Shown piece after piece: positions 8,413 through 8,562 of a stretch of DNA of 8,562 nucleotides. Under the pieces are notes generated by a model. That model saw only the letters and a program-made list of their open reading frames with translations. It was not told the DNA's origin and did not search any database. A program made the translations under genes and the position numbers. The DNA comes from Planctomycetota bacterium. GTDB lineage: Bacteria; Planctomycetota; Phycisphaerae; WQYP01. How positions within the stretch are numbered: the stretch's first letter is position 1; each line of letters starts with the position of its first letter. The stretch is from NCBI GenBank assembly GCA_021826605.1, contig JAKAZF010000088.1, positions 1 through 8,562 on the forward strand. Reading direction: 5' to 3'.

Positions 8413-8562
8413 CCCGGACATTTCATCAGTTTTAACTGGCGGCAGCCCGGTGTCTTCGGATCGGTTCCGGCGGCGAGGAATTTTCTGTTTTTTCGAATAA
8501 TGCGCAAAATTCTCCCCGGCCTCCCATTACCTTGACATACTGTTTTGATTCATGCGATTTTC
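8413..8562. other. gene-free stretch after kdpD
   Basis: The 150 nt after the kdpD stop contain no start of kdpE or any other recognisable gene on either strand, and no hairpin plus T-tract terminator. A TTGACA hexamer at 8532-8537 could be the -35 of a following gene, but the matching -10 region near 8556-8561 is poor. A short inverted repeat GAATTTT...AAAATTC is present but widely spaced. Confidence 0.4.

Overview
The window holds a high-affinity potassium uptake locus of the Kdp type. All genes of the main operon are on the + strand, in the order small membrane ORF - kdpF - kdpA - kdpB - kdpC - kdpD. A divergent (- strand) gene on the left encodes a stand-alone receiver-domain protein. Base composition is moderately GC-rich, and ribosome binding sites of the GGAG/AAGGA type precede most starts, so the source is a bacterium. 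The receiver protein and the dispersed palindromes make me lean towards the Planctomycetota or a related lineage, but this is a low-confidence guess; nothing here is a firm taxonomic marker.

Layout. 1-174 is gene-free and highly structured: a short hairpin, a large imperfect stem with an apical hairpin, and one copy of a palindromic repeat. 175-555 (-) is a single-domain receiver whose phosphoacceptor aspartate is replaced by asparagine. 556-981 is the divergent intergenic region, with a perfect 34-nt palindrome, a smaller hairpin, three T-rich boxes and a candidate kdp promoter. 982-1071 is an unassigned 29-residue membrane peptide. 1071-1160 is kdpF. kdpA, kdpB and kdpC follow with stop/start overlaps or gaps of at most 49 nt. 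A second copy of the palindromic repeat overlaps the end of kdpC and provides its stop codon. kdpD (5746-8412) encodes a full-length sensor kinase, and a perfect 18-bp inverted repeat lies inside its coding sequence. The last 150 nt contain no recognisable gene; kdpE is not in the window.

How the genes work together. KdpA is the channel-like K+ subunit, KdpB the P-type ATPase that energises transport, KdpC the essential accessory subunit and KdpF a small stabilising membrane peptide. KdpD senses K+ limitation or turgor-related signals and normally phosphorylates the OmpR-family regulator KdpE to switch on the operon. The divergent receiver protein has no DNA-binding domain and lacks the phosphorylatable Asp, so it cannot replace KdpE in the usual way.

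The transport genes themselves are ordinary. The unusual content is the palindromic DNA: a repeat pair in inverted orientation at the 3' ends of two genes, an unrelated perfect palindrome in the promoter region, and a perfect long inverted repeat within conserved kdpD codons. The degenerate receiver and the extra mini-ORF ahead of kdpF are also worth a second look. I did not find an obviously new multi-gene system.
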